Shown here piece after piece: positions 62,801-64,000 of a stretch of DNA of 64,000 bases; the stretch's first letter is position 1; every line of letters starts with the position of its first letter. The notes beneath the pieces are model-generated. The model did no database searches, was not told the origin of the DNA, and worked only from the letters and a program-made list of their open reading frames with translations. Source of the DNA: Acanthornis magna (Eukaryota; Chordata; Aves; Passeriformes; Acanthizidae); the NCBI GenBank assembly GCA_036785705.1, contig JAWUZG010000359.1, positions 496,001 to 560,000 of the forward strand, given 5' to 3'. The translations under genes and the position numbers were made by a program.

Positions 62801-64000
62801 TCATGGTCAAAATCATCTGTACCTTTCAACACACTTCAAACACTAAATAAGAATTCATCTAAGAAATTACTGAAAGTTTTTTCAAAATAGCCTAATGATA
62901 ATCCAAATGTGTAATACTCATTATTATTAATGTAAAGTACATGTGTAAAGGAAAGGAGACTGTACACCTTGAGACCAAGTATTGCACTGCTCCATGAAAC
63001 TGAAAAGTTACTGCCATTCATACCAAGCAACTGAAGTACAAACATTTCTTTTACACCATACCAAAACTATATCAAAGTGTGCTCCAGAGATGAGGGTTTT
63101 CTTGGTGGCACTACACCTGTTCATTTCATGAGGTTTTAATAGTTGGGATGATAGAAACTGAGCTCTAAAAGGACCTCTTAGACATAACGGAGTTATTCCC
63201 TTAAGCTTCATGACCGAAATATATTCACAGACAATTTAAAGAAAAGATTACTCAAAAATATAAATGTGTATTTCTAATAATTTTTTTAAAATACACTTTC
63301 ATTTCTCATACCTCAGAGGCTCCTTCTTACCTGTCTTCTGGGGAGGAAAAAGAAAGAATTTACAACATGCAAAAGGACTGTAAGCCATTTTCATTAACAT
63401 TGTTTGTGATTAGTACAACACTTAAACCCCACCTGATTAATTGATTAACTGGAGAAAAACAAACAGATACTATGCTATGCAAGAGAAACTAGAAGAACTC
63501 TGGTAAGGGTTGAACAGTGAGGTCAAGATTGTTATGAACAGAAATACATTGCAAGTCCTGTTTCATAAATATTTGTGTATTTATGTTTATAAAACATCTT
63601 CACTGTTAGTTCTGATGAAAGCACTACAATGACTCGATGGGCAGGTTAATAATCAGTGTTCTTTCACCCTTATGTGGGCCTTTATAAAACTACATTTTCT
63701 TTTGTCAAAGCTGCAGCTGTACTGAAAGCTCGTTCCTTCTTGAACATTCATTTAATTTCTGAACATATAGATGGTATTATTGCGTAAACTTATTTAAGAG
63801 GTCAACTCCATTCCTCTGGAGCTGCATAAGCTTTAAAAATACCTATCACAACACAAAATTTCCACTTCAAAACTTCTGAATTCCCAGGCAAAGCCATTTT
63901 TTTAAGCATTTACCTTTTCAAAAAATAAGAAAATAAACAAACAAACAAAACTGCTAGCATTATAATAAATATCACCAAGCTCAAATTATAATTCTGGGCA

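Larger units (their letters stand above)
55851..64000. other. Non-coding unique DNA, no gene seen
   Basis: AT-rich unique sequence with no recognised repeat. The longest frame at the left edge (139 codons, 55,801-56,220) begins inside the CR1 scrap and has no domain. Others are below 95 codons. A palindrome at 56.3 kb and an enhancer-like segment at 59.7 kb are listed separately. A short AT run lies at about 61,018-61,032, and an AAAC-rich tract near 63,930-63,950. Confidence 0.5.

Noticed and set aside
1..64000. CRISPR arrays, prokaryotic operons, tRNA or rRNA genes
   Set aside because: No regularly spaced repeats, no long coding density and no recognisable structural RNA; the repeats are vertebrate retroelements.

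Overview
The window looks like non-coding DNA from a bird, either intergenic or inside a very long intron. The case rests on its repeats. Nearly everything recognisable is a CR1-family LINE fragment, including 3' tails with the avian ending (TTCTATGATTCT), plus one well-preserved endogenous-retrovirus solo LTR. Interspersed repeats are sparse, only a few per cent of the sequence, as is usual in birds and unlike mammals. A turtle or crocodilian is less likely because of that low repeat density. I recognised no host protein-coding exon, tRNA, rRNA or CRISPR array. The longest open frames are 130-156 codons, lack recognisable domains, and often overlap rival frames on the other strand, so none is called as a gene.

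Layout. 1-3.2 kb is AT-rich unique sequence with an ATT-rich microsatellite. At 3.18-3.9 kb there is an old CR1 tail (minus), a G/A-rich simple tract and a compact CpG-rich block. 3.9-17.5 kb is unique AT-rich DNA with two short CR1 tails near 10.4 and 11.7 kb. At 17.5-18.2 kb an old minus-strand CR1 3' region lies near a plus-strand CR1 tail. At 21.2-21.7 kb there is an old plus-strand CR1 ORF2 fragment resembling the lineage abundant in turtles and crocodilians. 21.7-38.8 kb is unique. At 38.77-39.33 kb a rearranged CR1 combines a minus-strand ORF2/3' segment with a plus-strand 3' end.

At 45,630-46,183 a 554-bp solo LTR in minus orientation has matching TGT...ACA ends and a perfect 6-bp target-site duplication (CAAGAG). 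It is the youngest-looking and best-supported element in the window. 46.2-54.8 kb is unique and ends in a stretch resembling conserved regulatory DNA. At 54.87-55.54 kb lies a long CR1 3' region (minus), with a second minus-strand CR1 scrap at 55.8 kb. The remainder to 64 kb is unique DNA with an 11-bp-arm near-palindrome and another enhancer-like AT-rich segment.

There is no operon or pathway here. The functional candidates are non-coding: possible conserved regulatory elements (15.8, 54.0, 54.4 and 59.7 kb) and the LTR, which carries its own promoter-like and polyadenylation signals on the minus strand. Repeat families were recognised by eye from known consensus features, so boundaries are approximate except for the LTR and the simple repeats.
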